Source: Chrysogorgia sp. JL179-B06
Lineage: Eukaryota; Cnidaria; Anthozoa; Scleralcyonacea; Chrysogorgiidae
NCBI GenBank assembly: GCA_035772405.1
Contig: JAYKKM010000250.1
Span: 2,004,501-2,068,500 of the forward strand
Direction of reading: 5' to 3'
Length of the DNA: 64,000 nt
Positions 37,016 through 49,531 of the stretch are shown here, one piece after another; position 1 is the first letter of the stretch, and each line of letters opens with the position of its first letter. Position numbers and translations under genes: made by a program. The notes beneath the pieces are model-generated. The model did not search any database, was not told where the DNA came from, and was given only the letters and a program-made list of their open reading frames with translations.

Positions 37016-39419
37016 CCTTGCTCACATTTCATGGTCAGCAATTTTATCAGCTGATTCCTATAAAAGCACAAATCACTTTAATCAAGTTAGTAGCTAATGT
37101 ATGCTATTAGTAACCTGCCAAAGTTCCTTCAAATGGGCATAATTTTCCCTAACAGATTTCATTGCTGCATCATTGACTGTCCATCTGGTGGGACACAGTA
37201 TTTGACTTCATCAGTTGCCTTAATGACCCTGAAAGTAGCTTCTCATTCTGGCGATATCTGTAGAGATATTAATTGTATTAACACCATAGACTATAATACA
37301 CTAAATAATGAAAAACAATAATATACATGCGAAAGATATATTTAAATGCCTTGCAATCATGATATAGCAAACTAGGATCCTGCACTATGTTTGTTAATTA
37401 TAGTATAACCGTATGTAAATAATGTGATGTACATGTAATAACCAAGGTTACCAATCTGTGTGTATTTCTGAATGCTGTAGCTTAGTAAGCTGCAGCATGT
37501 ATATACTATGTTCAAATCCAAATTCCTATCATGCCTTTCTCCCTATAATTTTCTGAGGAAAAGGCTTGAAAAGCATGCACAGTTCAACCAGCATTTGCAC
37601 ACTCATTAAATATTCCTGAAGAAAACTCAAAAGAACTTTAATATTTTATCAGCATTTATAAATAAGAGGAAAACTACAACCAAATTCTGTCAACTTCAAT
37701 TGCGACTTTCTCCCAAAATACATGTTCTTTTGAGAAGCAAGTTCAAACACGTTTAGACAAACTATATAATTATCAAGAAGTCTGCTAAGATTTCACACGA
37801 ATCCACTATTCACTTCATCTCACTTTCATGAACAGTTTGCACAGGGTGCATGCCAATTGCTAATTTCAAGAATGCTGTTTTCACACTTTTCAACAGAGAT
37901 ATTTGAACACATGAAGAAAAGGCTGTTTGAGTAGAAGAATTTGATGGGAATATCTCATTTGCACCTTGTGAAAGTACAGTTGTCCTAACAGAAGGCATGT
38001 TTGAACTAGCTGGTAAACATATGGCAAGTTCAATTGCACAAGGTGGTCATCACCTAGCTTTTTATACCCAAAGGTATAGAACATATAACTGTCCACTTTC
38101 CTCGATCACAACAGAATAAACATGGAGCAACAGCTAAAAAGGTACCCAATGTCAACATTTTCTATTATGATCAATAACATGTCTTTTTCCAAAACTGTAT
38201 TTTCCAGTGTTACTCATTGTTCAAATGGATTGATGAACACTTTTGCTCTTGAATGTATTTGATGGCAAATGAAATTCTAATCGACATCAGTTAAATTTTG
38301 GTGATTCACTTTGATGTCCTGCAGTAATCAATGCTGTTAAATTACCTATAGAAATTGGATTGTCTGAAAAGCCAGTTAGGGTTTTAGGTTCAACAGAGGA
38401 GAGTGGGGGCGATGAATTATTCAACAGTAAATTATAATATCCTAGGGATCACGTTATATAATAAAGTTATACATGAATAAATTACATAACATCCAAGGGA
38501 TGTTATAATTATATATGTAACATCCAGTAAAGATGTTATATAATTTGTTCATGCACAATTTTTAAACTTATATATAATTCATTAGCTGCAGACTTTTTAG
38601 ACAACCAATATTGTAGATAATTATAACAGGATTGATGTCCACATTAATGTTGGTAATTCTCAATAAATAACCAACATACATAGTTTAAGTAAGTAACCTA
38701 TGCTTATCGTAGTAAATGAATAAATATTATATTGATATGGTATCACCAGCATGTATTTCTTTCCAGTTAGAGAATATGACAACCTACCCAGAATTACAAA
38801 GTTTATTACAAGAACAGGTCATGGACATTCTGACCCTAATTGGTTACAGGGGTATTCCACAGAGAGACAATTGCCACTCGAGGTAGAATTCTTAGGTATG
38901 TGTGGCCTCTGACCATCTGTACAGTGCTGTATTTATCAAGACTGTGTATTAAATATGTGTGCTGTATTGAAAACAAAAAAATACTGTAAAATAACTTCTG
39001 AACGTATAAACTATATGGGGCAATCATCTTGTCTCACGTTAAGGGCCTTCATGTGCATTTCTCTTCACACACCCTTCTCATTGATAGATACTCCAGGCCA
39101 CTTTTCCAAAAGGCAATTACTGTACCATTAATCCCCAGTTAAAATCTAGTAGCAGTTTAATGCTAGACCTGTAATTTTTATAACTTTAGATCAATTTAAC
39201 TTTCTAGGATAAAAGTTAAAACATTTTTCATTTCTGTATTTCCACAGAATATTTAAAAAAATAGTTTTATAAATAGTTTTATAAATATAAATCTTATAGT
39301 TCTTCATCTTTCTCTATCACAATTTTTTAAATTTTATGATGTAACTTTTGATATGTACTTTATCAATTGACATTAAATCTACATTATTATTATTATGTTC
39401 GGTATCCACACCATTATGT
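37016..39419. other. Non-coding stretch, nothing recognised
   Basis: AT-rich, with only short unconvincing frames. ATAACATCC/TTATATAA-type words recur near 38440-38560 without a clear unit. Confidence 0.45.
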
Positions 39420-39730
39420 GCTGACATTATGTCCAAATAGGTCTATGTATATAAAAACATTTGTGGAACCCAAATTGCCCATGTTGGACAAAATAGGTCA
39501 AGGTTTGCAACAATTTGGAGTATTTCAAGCTTCAAAAAACACCCAGAAAAGATGCAGTCCTTATTTACTTCCAACAACACACAAATTACATCTGATAATT
39601 TCTTTGCTATCTTCAGCCTAGAGTTTTCAGAAAGCCAATTAAGGAAAGATGACGAACAACGTTCCTTCAAGGTCTTTTGTGATTTCATCCAATCATTGCA
39701 GCATGCAGGTGATGTATTCCACTGCACCAG
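39420..39730 (+). pseudogene. HECT-domain fragment (G2E3-like), frameshifted
   Basis: MLDKIGQGLQQFGVFQAS (frame of 39367) is followed, after a one-base shift, by HPEKMQSLFTSNNTQITSDN and LEFSESQLRKDDEQRSFKVF. The succession of a GL…GV helix, an LF segment and an FS…(R)…DE block resembles the N-lobe region of HECT ubiquitin ligases of the G2E3-like type found in fish and cnidarian transposons. The catalytic lobe is absent here. Possibly a remnant of another copy of the 43095-49531 element. Confidence 0.4.
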
Positions 39731-40304
39731 TATTAATGTAAACTGAATTATTTTTATATGGTAGTTTTATTCCATGTAGGAATACCATAATGCGATTTTT
39801 TGGTAAATGATATGTTAATGTGTATAACAGGCTGCAATCAGATACCTCCTTTAGGGTTCTCCAAAACGATATGTGTTGTTTATGCATGATTGTTGGCAGA
39901 ACTACAAATGCTGCCCTGCTACCTCAACATGTGATCTTCAACTACAAATACCTATACATATTAATTCATACGATGCAGTGGTTGAATCTGGTTTGTCAAT
40001 GCTCTCAGAATGCCAAGGGTTTGGAAACATTTAAATACATTTACTGTAAAACATTTGGAAACCTTTAAAACATGTAACATAGAAAATATTTAGAATAAAC
40101 CCAAATACTGACAAGTTGTATACAACTGCAGTCCTGCAGAATGCCAATGGTTTAGAAACAATATATTTAAACACACATGAGTCTTATGTACTATTATAGT
40201 GTTATACCCAAACCAGGCTCTCAGCTTTCTCCCTAAATAAACAAATGAATAATTTACAGTATTTAGTTAGAACGGGCCCTGTGGTATTAGGCCCTATGAG
40301 TATG

Positions 40305-40520
40305 ATTTATTTTGATTCGATCACGCAGGATAAGGTTGCCCTATTTATCCGAGCCAGAGGCTCATGTTTTAAGCGCTCGACTATTCAGTTTATCACTCTT
40401 AGGTGAACGGAAAACCCAACTGATAGGGATTCCGAGGGCCTACGATTTAAGGTCGTTTTCCGAGAAGACCCGAAAGTCTTACCATTTGCTGGTGTTATTG
40501 CAAAGGCAGCACCTTCTCAA

Positions 40521-40554
<34 letters not shown>

Positions 40555-40618
40555 GGTTTGAACACGGGTCTCCCAGCTCATAATCATGTGTGGTAACCAC
40601 TAGACCACAACAGCTGGT
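40305..40618 (-). mobile_element. tRNA-derived SINE, copy 2
   Basis: On the minus strand it starts CCAGCTGTTGTGGTCTAGTG (A-box type TGGTCTAGTGGTTA) and has GTTCAAACCC as B-box. The body then matches 12317-12584. It is more complete than copy 1 at the 5' end. This is a SINE, not a tRNA gene, since the cloverleaf is not maintained. Confidence 0.75.
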
Positions 40619-40809
40619 ATGATATATATATATCTCCGCATAGACAGTGACACTTGTAAAAATGTAGCAGGTTAGAGGTTCTGTTCACATGTAACCATCC
40701 ATCCATCAGCAGTTATCAACCTAATCGTAACGAGCTTCGAAAGTGGATAAATTTTACCCAGACAAGACTATTTATTTGTAGTATATATGGAAACATGCTC
40801 TTAGCTTAA

Positions 40810-41303
40810 AGGGATACTCCGGCCAAAATACAAATGCAGTTCATATGAAAGATCTTACTGACTTTAGTTTATTTCCAAAGTTTGAGCATTCCTATCAATT
40901 TAGTTAAGAAGATATGTTAACTAGTTTGAGGAGTTTGACGCCATATTGGTTTTGCGAATATGACGTCATTGAGTGATTCTTTATCGGCAGTGGAGTTGTT
41001 TTGATGGCAATCACATAGTGATAGCTGTTGTGAATACTGTTTGGACGAAAATTAGTCGAAATAAACTATTTAGTTCCTCATTGCAGGAAAGTAGCGGAGC
41101 TTCTTAGGCATAATACAAGATAGCATCACTCAGTGACGTCATATTTGAGAAACAAAATGGCGTCGAAATTGGACAAACTCTCCAACTTCAACTAGCCATA
41201 TCTTCTTAACTAAATTGATAGGAATGCTGAAACTTTGGAAATCAACTAAAGTCAGTAAGATCTTTCATATGAACTACATTTGTATTTTGGCCGGAGTGTC
41301 CCT
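40810..41303. mobile_element. TTAA-flanked MITE
   Basis: TTAA duplications at 40806-40809 and 41304-41307. The ends AGGGATACTCCGGCC and GGCCGGAGTGTCCCT start inverted repeats of ~180 bp (ATCTTACTGACTTTAGTT and complement; TATGACGTCA and TGACGTCATA). It is non-coding and a different family from 15998-16466, with the same target preference. Confidence 0.8.
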
Positions 41304-41849
41304 TTAAACCTTAATTAACACATGTTATAATTATGTTTGACGTTTTGTTAATTTGAAATTGGGGCATATTACAACATATTTTGATATATAATGCTTCATT
41401 GATAGGCGCTTTCCTTTTGATCAATCGAAATCCAGATTTTCGAGATTTGGATTTTCCAAATTTTGTTACCAAATGGAACGGACGTGGTGCGCTGGTCAGC
41501 TTGTTAACCTGATCACGGGTGCAAATGCTGGAAAATGGCTGGCAAGAGAAATAACTTCAGACGAAGTCCATTGTCATTTTTCTCAGGCTTGGAATATTTG
41601 ATAGAAGATTTTGAGACAGAGTTAAACAACAATGGAGAAATTATGTGAATGTTCACTGCTAGTCTTTGTGAAAAGAAAGAAAGACAATCAGCGTACAGAA
41701 TAAACAAGTATGCGGAAACCATTATCGTGAACTATTCTGACAGTGTTTCGTTCAGATTTTCGTCTATCACGCAGTACAGCAGACGTTTTGGTTGGGCTTT
41801 TAGCCCAATGTGTCCAGAAATCCCATAAGAGGGCATCCTCCAATACCTG

Positions 41850-42260
41850 TTGAGAAACAGTTACTTATTACACTTTGGGTTTTGGGCAATCCGGAAGTGA
41901 TCTGACCGCTTTAACATCAGTCAGCAAGTCAAGTGTTTATCGGGTTATAAGACGGTTTGCCAAGCTCTAGTGAACAACTGTGTTGGGAGATTCATTTGTT
42001 GGCCAATTTAGTCAAAACAATGGGCTTCAATGGGTTTAAGAACAATCGTAACCTTAGTAGACAGCAACGGCAATTTTAACTATCTATTAAATTCGAAAAG
42101 AATGAAGATAGAGCATACGTTTGGACTACTAAAAGGCAGGTTTAGAAAATTGAAAGTAATGATGGACATAGATAATGTTGAAGACATCGCCTCCTCGTAG
42201 TTGTTGCTTGTGTCTTGCACAATGTTTGCCTATTAACTGAAGACGACGTGAACATTTTCC
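41850..42260 (+). pseudogene. Harbinger/PIF transposase remnant
   Basis: LGNPE and SVSKSSVYRVIRRFAK (41885-41970) are the helix-turn-helix region. RMKIEHTFGLLKGRFRKLKV (42095-42155), followed by a broken CxLHN-like segment (SCTMFAY), is the C-terminal end of Harbinger DDE transposases. Multiple frameshifts and stops are present. Confidence 0.7.
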
Positions 42261-42429
42261 TGGACATTTAGAATGAAGTAAACAATTTTGATAACATTTT
42301 TGCTGAGCAACAAGCAGCTGTCAACAAAAGAGCCGAAATTATGCAAATAATTTGCTGGAATATTTGCTATGTTAGTCAATAAATAATTTTCCAATGCAAC
42401 CAGGTGATAAATCAGACAAAGTTTGACGC

Positions 42430-42890
42430 TACTCTGGCTTTAAAAAGTTTTTTGAACGTAAGTTAAAAGTTACTGTCCATGAGCCAACGTTTCGACACTC
42501 CAATCTAGTGTCTTCATCAGGGGTGATCATTGCAAAGTTAGGATCCCTATTTATACCCTCATAGATCCGATGATGACGTTATTTATTAACAAGATGCAAA
42601 TAAGCAACTGGTAATAAACCAGCGTCTTCGCGATTCAATGGGGCGTAGGCGCTATTGATATGCATGCCTCCAGACCTCTCGAATTTTCCCACGCAATCTC
42701 AATGGTAGGTTGTTTCCATATGTGTTCCAATAAAGCAGAATTTTCCTTTTTTGAAAAGAAAACAGCCTTTTGTTATTCTTTTAAACGCGTACAAAACTGA
42801 CGATTAGTCTGACGGATGTTCTCCTGATCACAGTCATTGCACGGAATGGAATAATGGGATTTGCTGTTATGTTCAGTACCAATTCAGGGA
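42430..42890 (-). pseudogene. Penelope fragment of a second family, GIY-YIG and 3' end
   Basis: From 42870 leftward: SIPCNDCDQENIRQTNRQF, TRLKE and HIWKQPTIEIAWENSRG read as a decayed GIY-YIG endonuclease (the Y-IGET core is altered). It is followed by a 3' region with another hammerhead-like motif (42489-42520). The sequence is unlike the 1611-13469 family. Confidence 0.65.
42489..42520 (-). ncRNA. Hammerhead-like motif, second Penelope family
   Basis: CTGATGAAGACAC…GTGTCGAAACG: stem II (GACAC/GTGTC) is a perfect 5-bp helix, better than in the first family, again with the extra A after CTGATGA. Shared architecture in an unrelated family supports a conserved RNA element. Confidence 0.45.
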
Positions 42891-43094
42891 GTAGTTATTA
42901 TTTGTAGGGAGGAAGTTGGCAAATTAATTTTTTTAAATTATTTTTTTTAATTTTATTTTTATTATATATAAGGGTTTGGAAAGTCATTTGAACCCACCCC
43001 TCCTACGAATGAATTTTTATGAATAAATGAACTTCCTAGGGCCCCCTTGATAACGGTTGAAACTTTTGCGACACCTTCCCTAATCGCCAACTCT

Positions 43095-43510
43095 TATGGG
43101 GCGCTGAACCCGTCAATATTCTATACTTTCAAAAATTAGTTCTGTACATTCATTTTATGTCTTCTGAACTACGGATATCGAGTTTAAACTTCACATATTC
43201 TTTCTGAACTTCACATATGCTTTCTAAACTTCATATATTCTTTCTAAACTTCATATATGCTTTCTAAACTTCATATATTCTTTCTAAACTTCATATATGT
43301 TTTCTAAACTTCATATATTCTTTCTAAACTTCATATATTCTTTCTGAACTTCATATATTCTTTCTAAACTAAAATTATTTGTCTCAACTTATTTATGCAT
43401 TTCTAAACAGTCAGAAAAGAGTTCTGAACCTCTGATGTCAAAAATATGGTCTGAACTCCAATGTCGGAAATCTATTCTAATTAAATATTCATACCCACAA
43501 TGCAACGGGG
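43095..43510 (+). repeat. Left TIR of the IS3EU-like element
   Basis: Matches the inverse of 49206-49531. It is longer because it has about ten copies of a 20-bp unit (AAACTTCATATATTCTTTCT, 43190-43375) against about six on the right, plus a 16-base insertion near 43455. The HECT-gene ATG (43500) is inside it. Confidence 0.85.
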
Positions 43511-46122
43511 GGAAATTTCACTGATTCAAGTATTCAAAATGGATGAAAATGCCACAGGCGCCATGCCATCCGTGGATGTTAATGGCATTATAACAAACGC
43601 AATTCAATGCATTTCGCGCCTTCGTGAATTGCAGCCTGTAGTAACAAATCCTGGTGTTGCTGAACAACCTTCTCAGTCATCGGTAGCGTCTGAAATTGTT
43701 CGTTTATTCCCAACATTTGCGAGTTCCTCGGCAAGTTCTCGGTCAAGCGCCTCAAGCCGGCCAACTGTCAATAATCAAGTGTCTCGAAGGCCGTCAACAA
43801 ATTCAAACAGGCAATCGTCGGGCAAAAACAAAAGGAAACGAGTGGACCGACTCAAACTTGTTCATAAGGACCTTATTTTCATACTTAATCCTGCACAGAC
43901 AAAAGTGCCAACGCACAAAACAAGATTGCAGGCAGGTACTTCATGTATGCCTAAAACTGGTTACTTCATGTAAACCTGTCCCCAACACAGCTATAATCCT
44001 AACCAAAATTTTGTGTCGGAACACAAAAATCGGCATACATGAAGTAGTCCCCAGATTGCAGCTTGAGAATAAAGGTCGGGTTATTCACGACTACGCTTTT
44101 GATAAAAGTTGGGACGAATACTGACTGCGTTCAGCTATTGAAGAAGAAATGCCCTTGCTGATGGACAAGGACTATGAGTTTTTAAAGGTACATTTGTTAG
44201 CAAATAATGGCTTGTTGCATTTTATATCCATATGCCCGTTGGGGCTGTGTGTGTGTGTGGGAGGGGGGGGGGGAGGAGGGGGGGAGGGGGGGTGATGTTG
44301 GTCCAAAACCATGGAAAATCCAGGGGGAGGGGAGTGGAGCCATTGAGGGTCAAATTCCAAGGGCAGTGACATTTTGGGTTAGGTCTTTAGCAGGAGGTAT
44401 ACTGTATGAGGAAAACAATGCAATAAACCAATTTACCACAGGAATTCTGTCCCCCCCCCCGCCCCCCTACTAGATCACAACATTTTTTATTAAAAGGATT
44501 ATTAAGGTAAGTATAAGGGTTAGCTTTCAATGTTTGGCCACCATTCTCATTTAAGATGTATATGTGAGTTGTTAGACTTAACTTAACCAATGACAGTGAT
44601 CCCAGGAGGGTCACAGAATGCCAGGAATAAATTGACAACAATATTTGTTAGTGATTTTGAAATCTATCCTTTTTATTTAGTAAATAAGTAGTATTTTTTT
44701 ATATATTTATATATGGTTATTTTAAAACAGGATCTTATGGTAGTTTGGTTAAACCAACCTTATCCAGTAATTCCACCTTGACATGTGATTCACTAATAAG
44801 AATTACTGGTCAAGGATCAGTTTATGTGAGAACACTAGATCAGCTGACAGGTGATGAAAATAGTGATGAGGAGGTGGTTGATGACATTGATCAGAGATTA
44901 GATACTGAAGTACCTTTACAGTCAGAAATGAGAGGTAGGTGACCAGGTAGAATAAGATAGTCTTTAGAAAACCATTTACTCTTAGGCCCTAATTTTGTAT
45001 TTTACATTATAGTAAATGCACAAGAGAGTCTTGTCAACCATTTGATGAAAGTGCTGCTGATGAATCTCAGTTTAATTCTGATGAATTACCACATGTTTTT
45101 CCTGTTGTTGATTTGACTGACCCTCCCTGTATACCTGTTCGTGATATCTTAATACAAAGAAGCAATCTGCTCAAGTCAATGATATCTGAATTCAGTGTAC
45201 CTGACATTCTGCAGTATAAACTGATTTTCATACTCATGGGAGATCAAGGTATCCCAGAGATGGGCAGAGGCGCTGGTGTCACACGTGAAGTACTGAGCCT
45301 TTTCTGGAGGGAATTCTCCATAGCCCTAGCAATTGGAGCATCGGAGAAGGTGCCTTGCATAAGGCATGATTACCAGAAGTCTGAATGGCTAAGTGTTGCC
45401 CGAATTATCATATTTGGGTTTAAAGAGGAAAACCACTTTCCCCTGTTTCTCTCAAGAGCATTTATTGCAAGCTGTCTTTATGGAGAGGAAACTGTCAATA
45501 AAAAGTGTCTTCTCGACTCGTTTAACTCGTATGTTTCCAAGGATGAGCAAGAAACCATGGAAAAATGCCTTCTTGGTGAAATAGATGCAGAAGATGAGGA
45601 CATTTTGACCTCCTCAGCAGCTATAAATGTTACCGCAAGCCTTCGAAAGAAAACATTCAAGGCATTTTAGAGGAGCTGGCACACCAGGAGCTTGTCCAAA
45701 AGCCAAAGTACATAGCCCATGCATGGAGTGTTGAACTGCAGAGTCTGAAAAGCTACCCTGAATTCCATGATTTCAACAGCCTGTCAGTCATGTATGGTGA
45801 AAAGAAACCTACATCAAAACGTATCATCAAACTTCTTGATGCAGAACCAAAGTCTGATGGAGAACGAGAATGTCTTGATCACTTTAAAAGGTACATCAAG
45901 TCATTGGACGACAACATGCTGGCAGGCTTCCTGCAGTTCGTAACAGGAAGTGATATTATTACTGTGGAAAGTATTAAAGTGTCATTTAATGCCACCGATG
46001 GTATTGCACGGGTGGTTGTTGCACATACCTGTGGTCCAGTGCTGGAGTTGCCATCAACCTTCCAGACCTACAATGAACTCTCAGAGGAACTCAGCAATAC
46101 ATTGAGGAACTCTTTTGCCTGA
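43500..46122 (+). pseudogene. HECT ubiquitin-ligase-like gene of the transposon, spliced, frameshifted
   Basis: Probable exons: 43500-~43936 (Ser-rich N-terminus, ends AG|GTACTT), ~44731-44936 (after AAAACAG; ends GAG|GTAGGT) and ~45013-46122. The last holds the HECT fold: GAGVTREVLSLFWREF (N-lobe, ~45270), then GFLQFVTGSD and VVVAHTCGPVLELPSTF with the catalytic Cys (~46035) and TYNELSEEL. HECT ligases transfer ubiquitin through that Cys. The frame shifts between ~45640 and 45680, so this copy is likely dead. The first exon product (FKMDENATGA…) has no domain. HECT genes of this G2E3-like type occur next to such transposons in other animals as far as I recall. Its role in transposition is unknown. 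Confidence 0.75.
44245..44300 (+). repeat. G-rich tract in first intron
   Basis: Runs of 6-11 Gs separated by single A or T follow a short GT repeat, with G-quadruplex potential. It lies between exon 1 and exon 2 of the HECT gene and is not coding. Confidence 0.6.
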
Positions 46123-46955
46123 TCATTTGTCATAGTCTAGTGCAACTAACATTCCAGCACCTGTATATTACTATTGTAATTTGACATATTAGCTGTCATT
46201 AATTTGTTAATTAGCTCCTGTCCAGAACAGTTTGTTTATGTTTGGTTGTGCTTGTTAATTTTTATGAACAGTGAACAAGATTGAAAACAACACTATAAAA
46301 CCACTATATTAATAATTAAATTTGACATTCAAGTTTAATGACATTCTGAGGCTTTCTGTATTTATCTCATGACACACCTACATTCTACAATTCTTTGTTC
46401 CAACAGAAATGTTAAAGCCTTAACTTGTTTAATTAGTATCTATAGCCAGTATGACTATTCAAAATAGCATGATAACCCTTGGTCACACTGTTCATTGCAT
46501 ATGAGGCATGCAGACTACATGTACTAAGCTCCACTTGTGATCATTGACCAACCTTTACTTAGTGGTCATTTGCTCACCTACAATATGAAGCAAAAAGGAA
46601 ACGTTTGTCGTCCCGTATAGGAAACCAATATGTCAAACTATATATATTTTTTGTTATGAGGGCATCACTCATCTTTTGTGGAATTAAACAACTATTGTCT
46701 ATTGGTATTGTATTATATATTTGAAATACTGACATTTAACAAGAAAAATATATATAATGCATGCATGCTCAGAGTAAAAAATTCCAATACACACTGTTCT
46801 GTTACTTAAGGAATGTTAGATAAAAAATGGAAAACATTGACAAGTATATATTTACATTGTGCAAAAATGTTTTTGCCAGAATTACCATCATCTTCTAATG
46901 AATTACAAGCATAGTGTAAATAGGCAAGTTGTCCATCAGTCATTTGTAAATCTAT
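46123..46955. other. Gap between convergent transposon genes
   Basis: AT-rich 3' untranslated and spacer sequence shared by the two converging genes. No further gene is visible. Confidence 0.5.
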
Positions 46956-49161
46956 TTATGGTACTGTAACTTGGTAATCTTCTTCATTAATAGGAAATGG
47001 CCCATCTGGATCCACTCCAAAGTCAGTGGTGTTGGTTTCAAGTGTAGGATGTCCAGAACTGCCATTTCTAAGTAACCCTTCTGTGTATAACTGCAAAGGA
47101 GATAAGCCATTCTCCGTACTCAGGCCATGATGCATCCACTGCTGTTTGAATTCTTTAAGTGAATTATTAATGCGTGGAATGTATACATAGTGCAATGCAA
47201 ATAGAGGGTCAAGCTGGCCAGAATCTGCAAGCTCGTGAAAGACTTTTGCAAAGAAAGAAAGAACTCCAGCATATATATCTCTATGGGCCCTTTCTACACG
47301 ACAATTGTGTACAGAACTGCCAGTTATTATACTTCCACGACCAGTGCCTCTTTGTTCTAACATGAACTTAGCCACTTTCACATTTTCAAGGCCATGGTCA
47401 CTGCAGACTCTTGAAGGAAGGCCATAATTTTTAACTCCCACTCGAAACTGTTCCATTACAGTATCTGCTCTGTTATTACAAGCACAGTGAACATAAATAA
47501 TCATTCGTCAATATCCGTCTACACATACATGAACCACTAATCTGTAACGAATCAGTTTATGGTTCCCGTCAATATGCCAAAGGGCATTTGGTGATGGAAC
47601 AGAATATTTTCTCCTAAAAATAGCAGATCTCCATCGCAGTGCTGTTCCCAAGGGATCTAATTCACGCAAACATTTCCGTATGTATGTTTCTGGACCTCAG
47701 TGCACCAACCAACCTTTGTTGCCCAATGTTGGGTGTCAGGCTTCTTATTTCAGTGACCATATTTCTGAGTTGATTCTCTGAAAATACATTCATTAGTGCA
47801 GTTGGTAGAATAAAAAAGGAAAGGGAAACTGTAATTATAACTATTGCACCAGACATTGCTCTACTAGTCTACTGACAATGTTGGGAGGGGGGGGGGGGCG
47901 GGACACTGCCCATCACCCAATAAAACAGTTTATCACATCTCATATATGGAACTGTCAAATGTAGCATCTGCATGCAAGCCAAAACCAAATAATAAAAAAT
48001 GATCCTTTTGTTTATGTGGATTTGCCATCACGTGATAGTTGAAGTCACAGGTGAAGTGCGTTATTGTGAGGAATTGCCAGAACTCATTCCCAGTACTCTT
48101 CCCCCTCGGTTCTGGCACAATATGTAGAAAGAACACTGGGAAAGAGATCAAATCACATCTGTAATAAAATGAACATGCATTTTCTGGGTTTTTTAATCTT
48201 TTTGTATATTACCCAGTAAATACTGTATCAGACAGATCAACTTTTTAATATATACTGTTTCCTTTTTAATCAAGCAATTTGTAATTAAGGCAAGGGTTTG
48301 GAGTTTGGGATCCAAGGATCAATCTTGAGTTCATGCAATATTGATCTCAATAGCATTCAGTGATTCACTGCATGTGCACTTACAAAAACAAATGTATAAA
48401 TCATAACTGTGCAGATTGTGAAATTGTGTGTGATATACAACCATTAGATTAATTCGTCTTAAAACACTTCTCAAATTATGCAGCAGATGGCAGTTTGAAG
48501 ACTTAATACCCAAAAAAATTTCCCTGAATAGTCTGAGTGCCATTAAATTAATCAGTATTAATTACGATTTTATAAGAAGAACCAGCACACAAATCCTCTC
48601 CCTATGTAGTATGTTGTAAGAAAACCTATTTATAATGTTAGATTATACACAGACTTTACCTGTTATGTTTGTCCAAGTGCATTGCTCATTAACAGTCAAA
48701 TTCATATCCTGTCGTCTCCGTCGAAGTGTACTCTCACTAATCCCAAGTAGCCATGCTATTTTTTCCCACGAAAAGTGGAGGCTTTTCAGGAACTGAATTT
48801 GTTCCTCGTGAATTATTATTCTTGGCTTTCCAACTCCCGTGGGAATTTCTTTATTGCACGAAAATGGGATATCTGCTGCTGAATGCGAAACGCCTCCAAG
48901 AAAACAACCGAGGTGTAGGCGTATATTTGAAATAAATCCAATGAGTTCTTGAAGATCTTGAAGCTGTCTATCGTTGTCTTCAAAAACATCCGATACCAAC
49001 AACTGTAATGTTACACTTGCTTCTTCGAGTTGGGGAAGGACTTCTTCCGTTTCAGGATGACCAGTTCCAGTCACTTGTAAATTTTGGATTCCAATTAGAA
49101 CAGAAGCAAGAGTGTCGAAGAAATTTCTTAGCCCAACTATGTTTCTCTCGTTTCTCTCCAT
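46956..49161 (-). pseudogene. IS3/retroviral-type DDE transposase of the transposon, broken
   Basis: Exon 1 (49161-~48661) has an N-terminal helical part and a helix-turn-helix (FLKSLHFSWEKIAWLLGISE, STLRRRRQDM), and ends at ACAG|GTAAAG. The next exon starts after TTTTCAG at about 47820 with a HTH_21-like block (IRSLTPNIGQQRLVGALRSR). The rve core follows: LWHIDGNHK (first Asp, ~47575), SDHGLENV (second Asp, ~47400) and NCRVERAHRD (Glu, ~47310). A one-base shift near 47675 and a TGA in place of a Ser codon at ~47506 interrupt it. All three acidic residues are still present, so decay is recent. Confidence 0.85.
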
Positions 49162-49205
49162 GATGAGACCAATATGCTGATATAATATTTCCCAATTTCT
49201 GTGTT

Positions 49206-49531
49206 CTCCCCAGTTGCATTGTGGGTATGAATATTTAATTAGAATAGAGTTCAGACCATATTTTTGACATCAGAGGTTCAGAACACTTTTCTGACTGTTC
49301 AGAAATGCATAAATGAGTTGAGACAAAATAATTTTAGTTTAGAAAGAATATATGAAGTTTAGAAAGTATATATGAAGTTTAGAAAGAATATATGAAGTTT
49401 AGAAAACATATGTGAAGTTTAGAAAGCATATATGAAGTTCAGAAAGAATATCCGTAGTTCAGAAGACATAAAATGAATGTACAGAACTAATTTTTGAAAG
49501 TATAGAATATTGACGGGTTCGGCGCCCCATA
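49206..49531 (-). repeat. Right TIR of the IS3EU-like element
   Basis: Inverse of the left TIR, with about six copies of the 20-bp AGAAAGAATATATGAAGTTT unit at 49338-49455. Ends in GCGCCCCATA at 49531. Confidence 0.85.

Larger units (their letters stand above)
43095..49531. mobile_element. IS3EU-like DNA transposon carrying a HECT-domain gene
   Basis: A 6,437-bp unit with ends TATGGGGCGCTGAACCCGTC and the inverted GACGGGTTCGGCGCCCCATA, flanked by a perfect 6-bp duplication, AACTCT (43089-43094, 49532-49537). It has two convergent genes: a HECT-domain gene on plus and a DDE transposase on minus, each starting at the inner edge of a TIR. The transposase is of IS3/retroviral integrase type. That, 6-bp duplications and a TAT terminus fit the eukaryotic IS3-like superfamily IS3EU (assignment by inference). 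Both genes carry breaks. Confidence 0.85.

Noticed and set aside
43190..43375. CRISPR-like array of 20-bp repeats
   Set aside because: Units are directly abutting without spacers, are mirrored at the other end of a transposon, and the genome is eukaryotic.
43696..44124. 142-aa plus-strand frame overlapping HECT exon 1
   Set aside because: It is an alternative frame of exon 1 read through the intron; splice signals at ~43936 explain the region better.
44172..44473. Pro/Gly-rich frames around the G-tract
   Set aside because: They come from low-complexity intronic G/C runs.
45113..46122. Host HECT gene interrupted by a transposon
   Set aside because: The gene starts inside the left TIR and lies wholly between TIRs with an exact 6-bp duplication, so it belongs to the element.
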